From assembly GCA_964476375.1 (NCBI GenBank), contig CAYYZW010000341.1, positions 1-41,919 of the forward strand: a stretch of 41,919 nucleotides of DNA, in the 5' to 3' direction. The translations under genes were made by a program, and so were the position numbers. The stretch comes from SAT2750 sp964476375 (GTDB lineage: Bacteria; Planctomycetota; Planctomycetia; Pirellulales; Pirellulaceae). Under the pieces are notes generated by a model that made no database searches, was not told the origin of the DNA, and worked only from the letters and a program-made list of their open reading frames with translations. Of the stretch, positions 1-8,117 are shown one piece after another; within the stretch, counting starts at the first letter, position 1; each line of letters starts with the position of its first letter.

Positions 1-971
1 AGGGTGGAACCACTCGTCCCATCCGGGCTCATTCGCAAGAAACCGGTGGCGATCAGTCGGTCCGCCTCGTCAGGTTCAAGATTCTCGTAGGGCGGCGTGA
101 GCAGCTCATCCCCGGCGAGCTGCTCAACAAGAAACTCATCCCAGGGCTTGTTCGAATTGAAAGCACGAATCACGTAATCACGGTACTTGAAAGCCCATGC
201 CCGTACCGTGTCCTGCTTTGTCACCCCGTCGCTGTCCGCGTAACCCACCACGTCGAGCCAATGCCGGGCCCAGCGTTCTCCATAAGCAGGAGAAGAGAGC
301 AGGCGGTCCACCAGTCGCTCGTAAGCTCCAGGCAGCTGGTCTTCAACGAATCTTTCCACCTCCCCGGGGGTCGGTGGCAGGCCCACGAGATCGAAAGAGA
401 GCCGGCGAACCAGTGTTTGCCTGTCGGCGTGTGGCGAAAACCCGAGCCCTTCTGAATCCAGTCGCGCCAGCAGGAAGGCATCAATCGGTGAACGTACCTG
501 GTCTTTCCGCCGGACATCGGGCAGTCCCGGACGGCGGATCGGCTGAAATGACCAGTGCAGCCGTTCCTCCTCGGTAAAACTCCCCTCTCTGGATAGCGAT
601 TGCGGTTCGGGCCGGACAGTACCGGCACCGGAATCGATCCAGCGTGCCAGGATGGCAATATCCTTGGCCGAAAGGACCTTGGTCCCCGGAGGCATCTCCC
701 CAGAAGAAACACGCTCATAGAGCAGGCTCCCGGCATGTTTTCCTGGCACGACAGCGGGTCCCGACTCGCCACCGGTGAGCAGGAATCTCGCCAGGCGGGT
801 ATCCAGGCCGCCCTTGAGTTCCTCGGTTTCACCATGACACTGCCAGCAATGAGCCTTGAGAATCGGCCGCACATCCGTTTCGAATTTCGGACTCTGCGGG
901 GCGGCCGCCAGCGTACCGCTGGCGATGGCACAAAGCAGCCCTATCCAGAAAGAGAACGAATATTGCTTCAT
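1..971 (-). CDS. PSD1-type protein (PSCyt1 + DUF1549 ...), 3' end cut by window edge
   Basis: The reading frame is open from an ATG at 971 to the window edge, giving 323 residues of a protein that in this family usually reaches 750-1050. Residues 1-23 form a Sec signal peptide. A c-type heme motif C42-W-Q-C45-H46 lies in the PSCyt1 domain (about 30-105), followed by a WSFQPI linker and the DUF1549/PSCyt2 domain, seen in RRLSFDLVGLPPTPGEV, YGERWARHWLDVVGYADSDG and YRDYVIRAFNSNKPWDEF. The DUF1553 half must lie beyond position 1. The family is abundant in planctomycetes and its biochemical role is unknown; export and heme attachment outside the cytoplasm are inferred. It is the first of four paralogues here. 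The partner DUF1501 gene, usually directly downstream, would also be outside the window. Confidence 0.9.
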   Translation of the reverse strand, partial: MKQYSFSFWIGLLCAIASGTLAAAPQSPKFETDVRPILKAHCWQCHGETEELKGGLDTRLARFLLTGGESGPAVVPGKHAGSLLYERVSSGEMPPGTKVLSAKDIAILARWIDSGAGTVRPEPQSLSREGSFTEEERLHWSFQPIRRPGLPDVRRKDQVRSPIDAFLLARLDSEGLGFSPHADRQTLVRRLSFDLVGLPPTPGEVERFVEDQLPGAYERLVDRLLSSPAYGERWARHWLDVVGYADSDGVTKQDTVRAWAFKYRDYVIRAFNSNKPWDEFLVEQLAGDELLTPPYENLEPDEADRLIATGFLRMSPDGTSGST

Positions 972-1139
972 GAATCATGCACCGGCGGCTTGGAAAGACA
1001 CAAGTCTTCCCGACATGCTAAACCCGCCCTCTGGTTGGGGCAATAAAAACTTGGCCAGGGTGATAAACAGGATAGGCCTCGGCGGACAATTTCAGTCTTT
1101 TTTCCCTTCTCCTGCCTTGCTGCCCGACCGGGGGCCTCG

Positions 1140-2261
1140 TTAACCAAGCGTGAAATCAGGCAACGGGACCACCTGGCCACCCTGCTCTGCCGATTCATGA
1201 GCGCAGATGCCGACACAGGTCCAGTTGGCACTGGTCACCGCGTTAGGCCATGGGTCACGGTCTTCAATCAGGGCCTGCAGGAACTCGTTGACAAGGTGGG
1301 GATGGGAGCCCCCGTGTCCGCCACCCTGGATAAAGGAGAGGTGGTCCGCATCATGGATTTCCTGCGGCATCGTGAACCGGCGAATCGGCTCGGGCAGCAG
1401 GTGGGCATAGTCGGGCACCTCGACCTTCTCGGGAATCTCCGGCTCGGGTTTCTTGGCCGTGTGGATCACGTGGGGTTCGTTCTCAACCAGCGTCCACTCG
1501 AAACTCTTCTTCGTCCCGTAGACGTCGAAACTCTCCCGGTACTGCCTGGCGACATCATACAGGCAGCGCCAGATGTGAGCCGTGACGTCACTCTCCTTGA
1601 CCTTGATGTGACACGATTCCACGGCAAATCGATTCCCTGATTTCTCGGCGATGTCGTCCCGTACCGTTCCGGATCCGAAACAGCTGACGTACTCGGCCAG
1701 TCCATTTAAAAGGCCCAGGCAGGGACTGACCACATGGGTTGCATAGTGCATCGGGATCATCCGCTGCCAGTAGTCCGGCCAGCCGTCCATATCCTGCGGA
1801 TGCGAGGCTGCCAGGTGCTGGATCTCCCCCAGTTCCCCCCTCTCGTACAGCTCCTTGATGAACAGGAACTCGCGGCTGTAGACAACCGTCTCGGCCATCA
1901 TGTACTTGAGGCCGGTCTCCGCGACCTTTTCGACGATCTGCCGGCACTCGTCGACCGTGGTTGCCATCGGCACCGTGCAGATCACGTGCTTGCCGGCATC
2001 CAGTGCCTTGAGCGACATCCAGGCGTGATCATCAATGGGAGAATTGATGTGGACATAATCGACAGCCGGATCGGCAAGCACATCATCGTAGTTCGTGAAC
2101 CGTTTCTCGATCTGGAACTGGTCACCCGTCTTGTGCAGTTCTGCCTCGTTACGACGGCAGATGGCATACACGCTGGCATCGGGATGCTCCTGGTAAATCG
2201 GGATAAACTCCGCACCAAACCCCAGGCCAATCATGGCGACATTGTATTGCTTGTCCGTCAT
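1140..2261 (-). CDS. Gfo/Idh/MocA family oxidoreductase
   Basis: This 373-residue protein has an N-terminal Rossmann fold: strand VAMIGLGFGAEF with the dinucleotide glycines G12-x-G14-x-G16, then VDYVHINSP and KHVICTVPMATT. The usual EKP signature of the family is replaced by T96-V97-P98, so it belongs to a divergent subgroup. The C-terminal alpha/beta domain keeps histidines in HYATH (172, 176), where the family places its catalytic His. Expected activity is NAD(P)-dependent oxidation or reduction of a sugar, inositol or similar polyol; the substrate cannot be told. No signal peptide is present, so it should be cytoplasmic. The start is supported by GGAGAAG about 5 bases upstream. It runs in the same direction as the PSD1 gene but 168 bases separate them. 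Confidence 0.9.
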   Translation of the reverse strand: MTDKQYNVAMIGLGFGAEFIPIYQEHPDASVYAICRRNEAELHKTGDQFQIEKRFTNYDDVLADPAVDYVHINSPIDDHAWMSLKALDAGKHVICTVPMATTVDECRQIVEKVAETGLKYMMAETVVYSREFLFIKELYERGELGEIQHLAASHPQDMDGWPDYWQRMIPMHYATHVVSPCLGLLNGLAEYVSCFGSGTVRDDIAEKSGNRFAVESCHIKVKESDVTAHIWRCLYDVARQYRESFDVYGTKKSFEWTLVENEPHVIHTAKKPEPEIPEKVEVPDYAHLLPEPIRRFTMPQEIHDADHLSFIQGGGHGGSHPHLVNEFLQALIEDRDPWPNAVTSANWTCVGICAHESAEQGGQVVPLPDFTLG

Positions 2262-2407
2262 CTTACTTCTCCAGGAACACGTGCTACGCCATCCGAATCA
2301 TGAATGTCTATGGTAATAAATCTGAAGGGCCGGCGTGTTACCGTCACGAGGGTATTTTCGAAGTCCCTGCCGGGAAAATGAGAGCGTTCTGGAAAACCGA
2401 AATTCAC

Positions 2408-2419
2408 CCCGGGCCCGGG
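2408..2419. repeat. 12-bp GC palindrome in a divergent intergenic region
   Basis: CCCGGGCCCGGG is a perfect dyad located between the divergently transcribed oxidoreductase (from 2261) and the SirB1-like gene (from 2538). It could be an operator or simply a chance GC-rich palindrome. No convincing -35/-10 pair was found next to it. Confidence 0.25.
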
Positions 2420-2537
2420 ATCGAGATGGACTGGAGAACGGCAGAAACCAGGGCCGCATTTCCCTGATCCGGCTTGACTCGCGCCCGGCAAAGCGGCGTA
2501 ATAGATTCAGGCAGATCGAAACAAATGCGGGTGGGAG

Positions 2538-3491
2538 ATGAAAATCGTGCGCAGGCTTCACTTGAGAATGGTCCTCTGGGGACTGCCCCTGCTGCTCGCT
2601 TCTGTTTTCTGTCTTGCCTCGGCCGATGAGAAGAATGTTGACGCCCGGGTAAGGCAGTGGATTTCCGACCTGGGACACCGCAGGTTCGTGGTCCGGCAAA
2701 CCGCTTACGAGCACCTGGTCAAGCTTGGCAAGCCGGCCTTTCCGCAGCTGGAGCAGATTGCAAAAACCGGTACCTCCGAACAGCGCTACCGGGCCCGGGA
2801 GATCATCCGCTTTGTCCACTGGCGCACGCTTCACTCGGGCCTTGTGGCCCTCAGCCGACAGAAGGATGAAGAGCTCGACCTGGAGGAGGGGATGTGGCTG
2901 ATCTCGCTGATTGTCGACCCACAGGTCCAGCGCGAACCACTTGAGCGCCAGCTTGACCAGATGGCAAAGGACGTCCGCGCCCGGCTGGGCACACAGGTCG
3001 ATCCGGCCAGGGCTGAGCCAGGGGTCGCTGTTGATGCCCTGGTTGCTGTCCTCAAAGACAAGTACCAGCTGGCAGGTGCCCACTCGAATTACGATCACCC
3101 GGATAACAGCTCACTGGACCGGGTCCTGTCGAAGAAAAAAGGGCTGCCGATCGTGCTCTCGCATATTGCCGTCTCGGTTGCCAATCGCCTCAAACTGCCG
3201 ATCGTCGGCTGCCCTCTTCCTGGCCGCTACATGATCAAGTATGACGGCGCAAGAGCAGCTGACGGTTTCTCGAAGGACGACATCATCATCGATCCATTTG
3301 GTGACTGGAAGATCCTGACACGGGAAGGGATCCTGGAGGTCATCCCCAGGTTCGATCCGGAGAGCGGTCTTGTGCCAAGCTCGCGCCATGAGGTGATCAG
3401 CCGCATGCTGCGAAACCTGGCTGCCGACTTTGAAGCGACCGGACAACAGGAAAAAGCTGCCGAGACGATGAAACTCGTGCTACTTTTCTAG
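2538..3491 (+). CDS. Exported SirB1-like transglutaminase-fold protein with HEAT-like N-terminus
   Basis: The protein has 317 residues. Residues 1-30 look like a Sec signal peptide. Residues 37-95 (RQWISDLGHRRFVVRQTAYEHL..., QRYRAREIIRF) resemble the short HEAT-like module found at the start of many exported planctomycete proteins. Residues 110-290 match the SirB1 / Transglut_core_2 pattern: LDRVLSKKKGLPIVLSHIAV, then LKLPIVGCPLPGRYMIKY and IIIDPFGDW. In the family the motif normally reads PGHF; here the histidine is R230, while D252 is kept. No cysteine protease activity is therefore predicted; a binding or structural role is more likely. GGGAG directly abuts the ATG, so the ribosome binding site is poorly spaced. 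A PSD1/DUF1501 pair follows in the same direction. Confidence 0.8.
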   Translation: MKIVRRLHLRMVLWGLPLLLASVFCLASADEKNVDARVRQWISDLGHRRFVVRQTAYEHLVKLGKPAFPQLEQIAKTGTSEQRYRAREIIRFVHWRTLHSGLVALSRQKDEELDLEEGMWLISLIVDPQVQREPLERQLDQMAKDVRARLGTQVDPARAEPGVAVDALVAVLKDKYQLAGAHSNYDHPDNSSLDRVLSKKKGLPIVLSHIAVSVANRLKLPIVGCPLPGRYMIKYDGARAADGFSKDDIIIDPFGDWKILTREGILEVIPRFDPESGLVPSSRHEVISRMLRNLAADFEATGQQEKAAETMKLVLLF

Positions 3492-3597
3492 GTGCCCTTG
3501 AGATTGACTTGTCGGTTCTCGCTTTTGCTTGCCAGCAACTCGCCGCCGGGGGAGAATAGTAACAAGTCATGACAGTTCTTTACCCTGCCCGATACCG

Positions 3598-6500
3598 ATG
3601 ATTCTCCCCCCCGTACTTCGACGAGCCTGCCTGCTTGCCGGGCTTCTTGCCGCCACCGCCTCCGCTGCGGAGCCGGCCAGTGAAAAGCCGCAGCAGCGTG
3701 AATTTTTCGAGCAGAAGATCCGGCCGCTCCTGGTCAGGCACTGCGACGAATGTCATGGTTCGAAAAAACAGGAGTCCGGCCTGCGGCTCGACACGCGTGA
3801 TGCCTGGCGCGAGGGTGGCGATGGTGGCCCGGTGATTATCCCTGGTGACCCGGAGAACAGCCGATTAATCGCTGCCGTCAAACAGGATGACCCGAACCTG
3901 AAAATGCCACCCGGCGGAAAAAAACTGCGTCCCGATGAAATTGCCGACCTGGAACAATGGATTCGGCAGGGGGCCATCGACCCTCGGCTGGCTGCGGCAG
4001 GCGTTTCGGCAGCTCGCATGGGACTCAAGGAGGCCCAGCAATTCTGGTCCTTTCAGCCGGTGAAGAAACCCCCGCTACCGGTTCCCCGGGATAAAACCTG
4101 GAGCTGGACACCCATCGACCACTTTATCCTCCGGGAGCTGGAAAAACGCCAACTCACCCCGGTCCCGGTTGCTGACAGGCAGACCCTCATCCGCCGGGCC
4201 ACCTTCGACCTGACAGGCCTACCACCAACACCAGCAGAGATTTCCCGGTTCCTGGAGGACGATTCGAAGGATCCCTTTGCCCGGCTTGTCGACCGCCTCC
4301 TCGAGACCCGGGCCTACGGAGAACGCTGGGGACGGCACTGGCTGGATGTCGCCCGCTACGCGGATACCGCCGGTGACGGGGCCGACTACCCCGTGCGGGA
4401 AGCCATCAAGTACCGGGACTGGGTGATCCGTGCTTTCAATTCGGACCAGCCCTTTGACGACTTCATTCGTGACCAGATCGCGGGCGACATTCGTGCCCCG
4501 GAGGGACCGGCCGAGGAATTTGCCAGTCGTGTGACCGCCACGGGATTCCTGGCCATCGGAAAGCGATACGGCTACAAGCCCTCCCCCGACTACCAGCACC
4601 TGGATTTCGCCGACGTGATTGATTCGATCGGCCGTTCCCTGCTGGGACTGACACTCGGATGTGCCCGCTGCCACGATCACAAGTACGATCCCGTCTCTGC
4701 CGCGGACTATTATGCCCTGTATGGCATCATGCAGAGTACGGTATGGGCTTTCCCCGGCGGCGAAGAACAGAAGCGACCATCCCACTTTGCCAGGCTTGTC
4801 TCCCCCCAGGAAGCCACGCGACGAGAGGCGGAAAAAGATACCGAGCTGGCCACGCTTGATCAGCAGGCACAGAGGCTGCTGGACGAACGCACGCGGATCG
4901 ACCCCAACTGGCATGCCGGTGGCCTGGACCTCGGCATGGAAGACCAGCCGATTGGCAAGCCACTGACGGCACCATGGGTCGGTTCCGGCCCCATCGAGGT
5001 CAGGACCGAATCCCAGAGCCCATTTACACATGCCCATCCAGCTGGAACACGGGGTGTTCAGATTGGCAGTGGTCTCAAGACGGATGGCATTCGATATGTC
5101 TTCAAGCACCAGCTGAAGGCCACCCCGGAAAAGAAAATGTATTTCAATCTCGATTTTCGCACCGTGGCCGGATCCGATCAAAAGGGGGCTTACCGGTTTT
5201 ACCTTGGCCAGGGAGTTGTCCAGTCCCTTGCCATTGAATGCAGTATCACCGCGGATGCATTCGCCATACGCGACGGTGGAGACTGGGATGTCATTCGCTC
5301 GCTTGAAACCGGCACGTGGTACACGCTGCAAATCACGATCGACCCGTCCAGCAGGACCTATTCCGGAATCGTGGGGCCGAAAGATGACCTGACCGAGTTC
5401 AGCAACCGAAAGCTGCCCTCCGGCTGGAATGGAATCGCGGACTGTTTCATCTGTGATGCCACCGGCCATGTTGCCGGCCCCGCCTGTGCGAGAGACATTG
5501 ATAATCTCGGGCTCCAGGAATCCCCCTTCCCACTGCCGGGAAGTAAGCCACTTGCTCCCCCGTCAGAAACCGAGCAGGACAGGTCACGAATCGCAGAGAT
5601 CACGCGGGAAACGGAACGGCTTGCGGCACACAGGAAAGTCATCGCCGACCGCCCCCCTTATGATGTGGCCTACGGGGTCAGCGAGGGAACACCATCCGAT
5701 GCGAAGGTCCAGCTGCGTGGAGAACCGTCCAAACCGGGTGAGGAAATTCCCCGTCGCTTCCTCGAGGTTCTCGGCGGTGACCTGATCCCTGCCGACAGTC
5801 GTGGAAGCGGGCGAAGGCAACTTGCCGAGTGGCTGACCCGGGATTCCAACCCGTTGACAGCACGCGTGTTCGTCAACCGCGTCTGGCAATGGCACTTCGG
5901 GGAAGGAATTGTCGACACGCCAAGTGATTTTGGATCCCGGGGAAATCCCCCGACCCACCCCGAGCTGCTTGACTGGATCACAGCAGAATTTATTGATTCT
6001 GGCTGGTCCGTAAAACACCTTCACAGGCGGATCATGCAATCGCGAACCTACCAGCTCGATAGTATCGACCAGGAGGACAATCTCCGGCAGGACCCGGACA
6101 ATCGCTGGCACTGGCGCTATTCTCGCCGCAGGCTGGATGCCGAGTCCATTCGTGATGCCATGCTGGCAGTCAGCGGGCACCTGGATCCCACCATTCCCGG
6201 AGCCCACCCATTCCCCCCGGTCGAGAGCTGGGGCTTCACGATTCACCACCCATTCTATGCCGTCTATGACTCCAGCCACCGCAGTGTCTACCTGATGATC
6301 CAGCGCAATCGTCGCCACCCCTACCTGGCCCTGTTCGATGCTGCCGATCCAAACCTGAGTGTCGGCCAGCGGCAACCCACGATCACGCCAACCCAGGCCC
6401 TCTACCTGATGAATTCCTCCTTCGTTCATCAGCAGGCCTCGGGATTCGCAAAACGATTACTCTCGATTTCGGTGGATGATGATTCCCGAATCCGCCTGGC

Positions 6501-6684
6501 CTTTGAAATGGGTCACGGACGGCACCCAGGCGATGATGAAATAACCCGTGCCATGTCCTTTCTCGAGGATTACCTGCAGAAGCTTGCCGGCCCGGGCCAG
6601 CCCCAGCCGGACCATCGCCTCGCTGCCTGGTCGGCACTGGCACGCGTGATCCTGACCAGTAACGCGTTTCTCTTCGTTGACTGA
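3598..6684 (+). CDS. PSD1-type protein (PSCyt1, DUF1549, inserted concanavalin-like region, DUF1553)
   Basis: I take the ATG at 3598 (1028 residues) because it starts a clean signal peptide (residues 1-24); an upstream TTG at 3529 would bury it behind 23 polar residues. PSCyt1 carries the heme motif C49-D-E-C52-H53. DUF1549 follows at about 150-430 (RRATFDLTGLPPTPAEI, YGERWGRHWLDVARYAD, second CxxCH in GCARCHDHKYDP). Residues of roughly 460-660 are an insertion rich in beta-strand pattern (GIRYVFKHQL, KMYFNLDFRT, GTWYTLQITIDP), resembling a LamG-like or DUF1080-like concanavalin fold. DUF1553 covers the C-terminal third (NPLTARVFVNRVWQWHFGEG, THPELLDWI, TPTQALYLMNSSF). The protein should be exported and bind heme. 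The next gene, DUF1501, follows 25 bases later, the usual pairing. Function is unknown. Confidence 0.9.
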   Translation: MILPPVLRRACLLAGLLAATASAAEPASEKPQQREFFEQKIRPLLVRHCDECHGSKKQESGLRLDTRDAWREGGDGGPVIIPGDPENSRLIAAVKQDDPNLKMPPGGKKLRPDEIADLEQWIRQGAIDPRLAAAGVSAARMGLKEAQQFWSFQPVKKPPLPVPRDKTWSWTPIDHFILRELEKRQLTPVPVADRQTLIRRATFDLTGLPPTPAEISRFLEDDSKDPFARLVDRLLETRAYGERWGRHWLDVARYADTAGDGADYPVREAIKYRDWVIRAFNSDQPFDDFIRDQIAGDIRAPEGPAEEFASRVTATGFLAIGKRYGYKPSPDYQHLDFADVIDSIGRSLLGLTLGCARCHDHKYDPVSAADYYALYGIMQSTVWAFPGGEEQKRPSHFARLVSPQEATRREAEKDTELATLDQQAQRLLDERTRIDPNWHAGGLDLGMEDQPIGKPLTAPWVGSGPIEVRTESQSPFTHAHPAGTRGVQIGSGLKTDGIRYVFKHQLKATPEKKMYFNLDFRTVAGSDQKGAYRFYLGQGVVQSLAIECSITADAFAIRDGGDWDVIRSLETGTWYTLQITIDPSSRTYSGIVGPKDDLTEFSNRKLPSGWNGIADCFICDATGHVAGPACARDIDNLGLQESPFPLPGSKPLAPPSETEQDRSRIAEITRETERLAAHRKVIADRPPYDVAYGVSEGTPSDAKVQLRGEPSKPGEEIPRRFLEVLGGDLIPADSRGSGRRQLAEWLTRDSNPLTARVFVNRVWQWHFGEGIVDTPSDFGSRGNPPTHPELLDWITAEFIDSGWSVKHLHRRIMQSRTYQLDSIDQEDNLRQDPDNRWHWRYSRRRLDAESIRDAMLAVSGHLDPTIPGAHPFPPVESWGFTIHHPFYAVYDSSHRSVYLMIQRNRRHPYLALFDAADPNLSVGQRQPTITPTQALYLMNSSFVHQQASGFAKRLLSISVDDDSRIRLAFEMGHGRHPGDDEITRAMSFLEDYLQKLAGPGQPQPDHRLAAWSALARVILTSNAFLFVD

Positions 6685-6709
6685 AAGCCCTGCGATCCAA
6701 AACAAAACA

Positions 6710-8107
6710 ATGCCCGCTTCATTCCCACCAACTCGCCGCCAGTTTCTCCAGCACGCCTCCGGTGGTTTTGCCGCAACCGCCCTCTGTGGTATCTGGAATG
6801 ATCTGCAGGCAGCTCCTGCCGATCCACTTGCTGCTCGTGCCGGCCATTGTGCTGCCAGGGCGGACCGCGTGATCTTTCTCTATTCCACCGGGGGCGTTTC
6901 CCATGTGGATACGTTCGACCACAAGCCACAACTGACCAGAGATCATGGCAAGTCCGTCACCGCATCCCGCTGGCTGAACAAGTCAGGAAACTTTGAACGG
7001 TTCCTGATCAAGCCCCGCTGGAAATTCAGACAGTATGGTGAAAACGGCACCTGGGTCAGTGACCTGTTCCCGCATCTCGGCTCGGTGATCGACGATGTCT
7101 GTGTGCTCAATGCCATGCACTGTGAGAGCGATGGACACGACAAGGCCACGCTGGCGGCCCATACCGGTTCAGCCCAGTTTGCCCGCCCCAGTGCCGGAGC
7201 CTGGGTCAGTTATGGCCTGGGAACCATCAACCAGAACCTGCCGTCCTTCATGGTTCTTGCCCCGGCCGCCCCTTATGCCGGTGCACAGACATGGGGAAGT
7301 GATTTCCTGCCTGCCTGCCACCAGGGAACCCACGTGATCCCCGGGGACAAGCCACTTCCCAACATCCAGCCCCAGGTCGCATCGCTGGAACTGCAACAGA
7401 TGGAACTTGGTTTCCTTGCACGACTGAACCGGGCACACCAACAGCAGAGGGCCGCCGACAAGGCGCTCGACGCCCGCATCCGGTCATTCGAGACCGCCTT
7501 TGGCATGCAGCAGGAAGCCCCCGAGGCGTTCGACCTCTCCGGGGAAACCGACAGCTCGCTGAAGATGTACGGTCTCCAGCGTGGCCAGACAAGTGGTTTC
7601 GGCTGGCAATGCCTGATGGCACGACGACTGGCGGAACGTGGAGTCCGGTTCATCGAGCTGATTGACGTCGGTTCCAACGGAAACTGGGATTCCCATGGCA
7701 ACATGGCCGACCATGAAACACTGGCCATGAAAATCGACAAGCCGATTGCCGGCCTCCTGGCAGACCTCAAGCAACGGGGCATGCTGGAACGCACGCTGGT
7801 GGTCTGGACCACCGAGTTCGGCCGTACCCCGTTTAACACCACGGCCGGTCATGCCGGGCGGGAACATCATAATTTCTGTTTCAGCTCATGGATGGCAGGG
7901 GGCGGCGTGAAGGGTGGAATCGTCCACGGACAATCCGACGCGCATGGCATCCTGGGAGTGGAAAATACTGCCCATACCCATGACCTGCATGCCACCATGC
8001 TGCACCTGCTGGGAATTCACCACGAGCATCTTACCTACCGTCACTCCGGTCGCGACTTTCGGCTCACGGACGTGCATGGCCGTGTCCTGCAGGACATTAT
8101 CGCCTAG
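6710..8107 (+). CDS. DUF1501 family protein, Tat-exported
   Basis: The protein has 465 residues when started at the ATG at 6710. An alternative TTG start at 6677 overlaps the preceding stop and adds eleven residues that would displace the Tat signal. The twin-arginine signal reads PPTRRQFLQHASGGFAATALC (R9, R10). The body follows the DUF1501 pattern, a sulfatase/alkaline-phosphatase-like fold: RVIFLYSTGGVSHVDTFDHKP, SYGLGTINQNLPSFM, MARRLAERGVRFIEL, TLVVWTTEFGRTPF, HDLHATMLHLLGI and the terminal YRHSGRDFRLTDVHG. Catalytic function is not established for this family. It forms a couple with the PSD1 gene immediately upstream. Its stop lies 10 bases from the end of the convergent selenoprotein frame. 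Confidence 0.92.
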   Translation: MPASFPPTRRQFLQHASGGFAATALCGIWNDLQAAPADPLAARAGHCAARADRVIFLYSTGGVSHVDTFDHKPQLTRDHGKSVTASRWLNKSGNFERFLIKPRWKFRQYGENGTWVSDLFPHLGSVIDDVCVLNAMHCESDGHDKATLAAHTGSAQFARPSAGAWVSYGLGTINQNLPSFMVLAPAAPYAGAQTWGSDFLPACHQGTHVIPGDKPLPNIQPQVASLELQQMELGFLARLNRAHQQQRAADKALDARIRSFETAFGMQQEAPEAFDLSGETDSSLKMYGLQRGQTSGFGWQCLMARRLAERGVRFIELIDVGSNGNWDSHGNMADHETLAMKIDKPIAGLLADLKQRGMLERTLVVWTTEFGRTPFNTTAGHAGREHHNFCFSSWMAGGGVKGGIVHGQSDAHGILGVENTAHTHDLHATMLHLLGIHHEHLTYRHSGRDFRLTDVHGRVLQDIIA

Positions 8108-8117
8108 GTGGCCCGCC

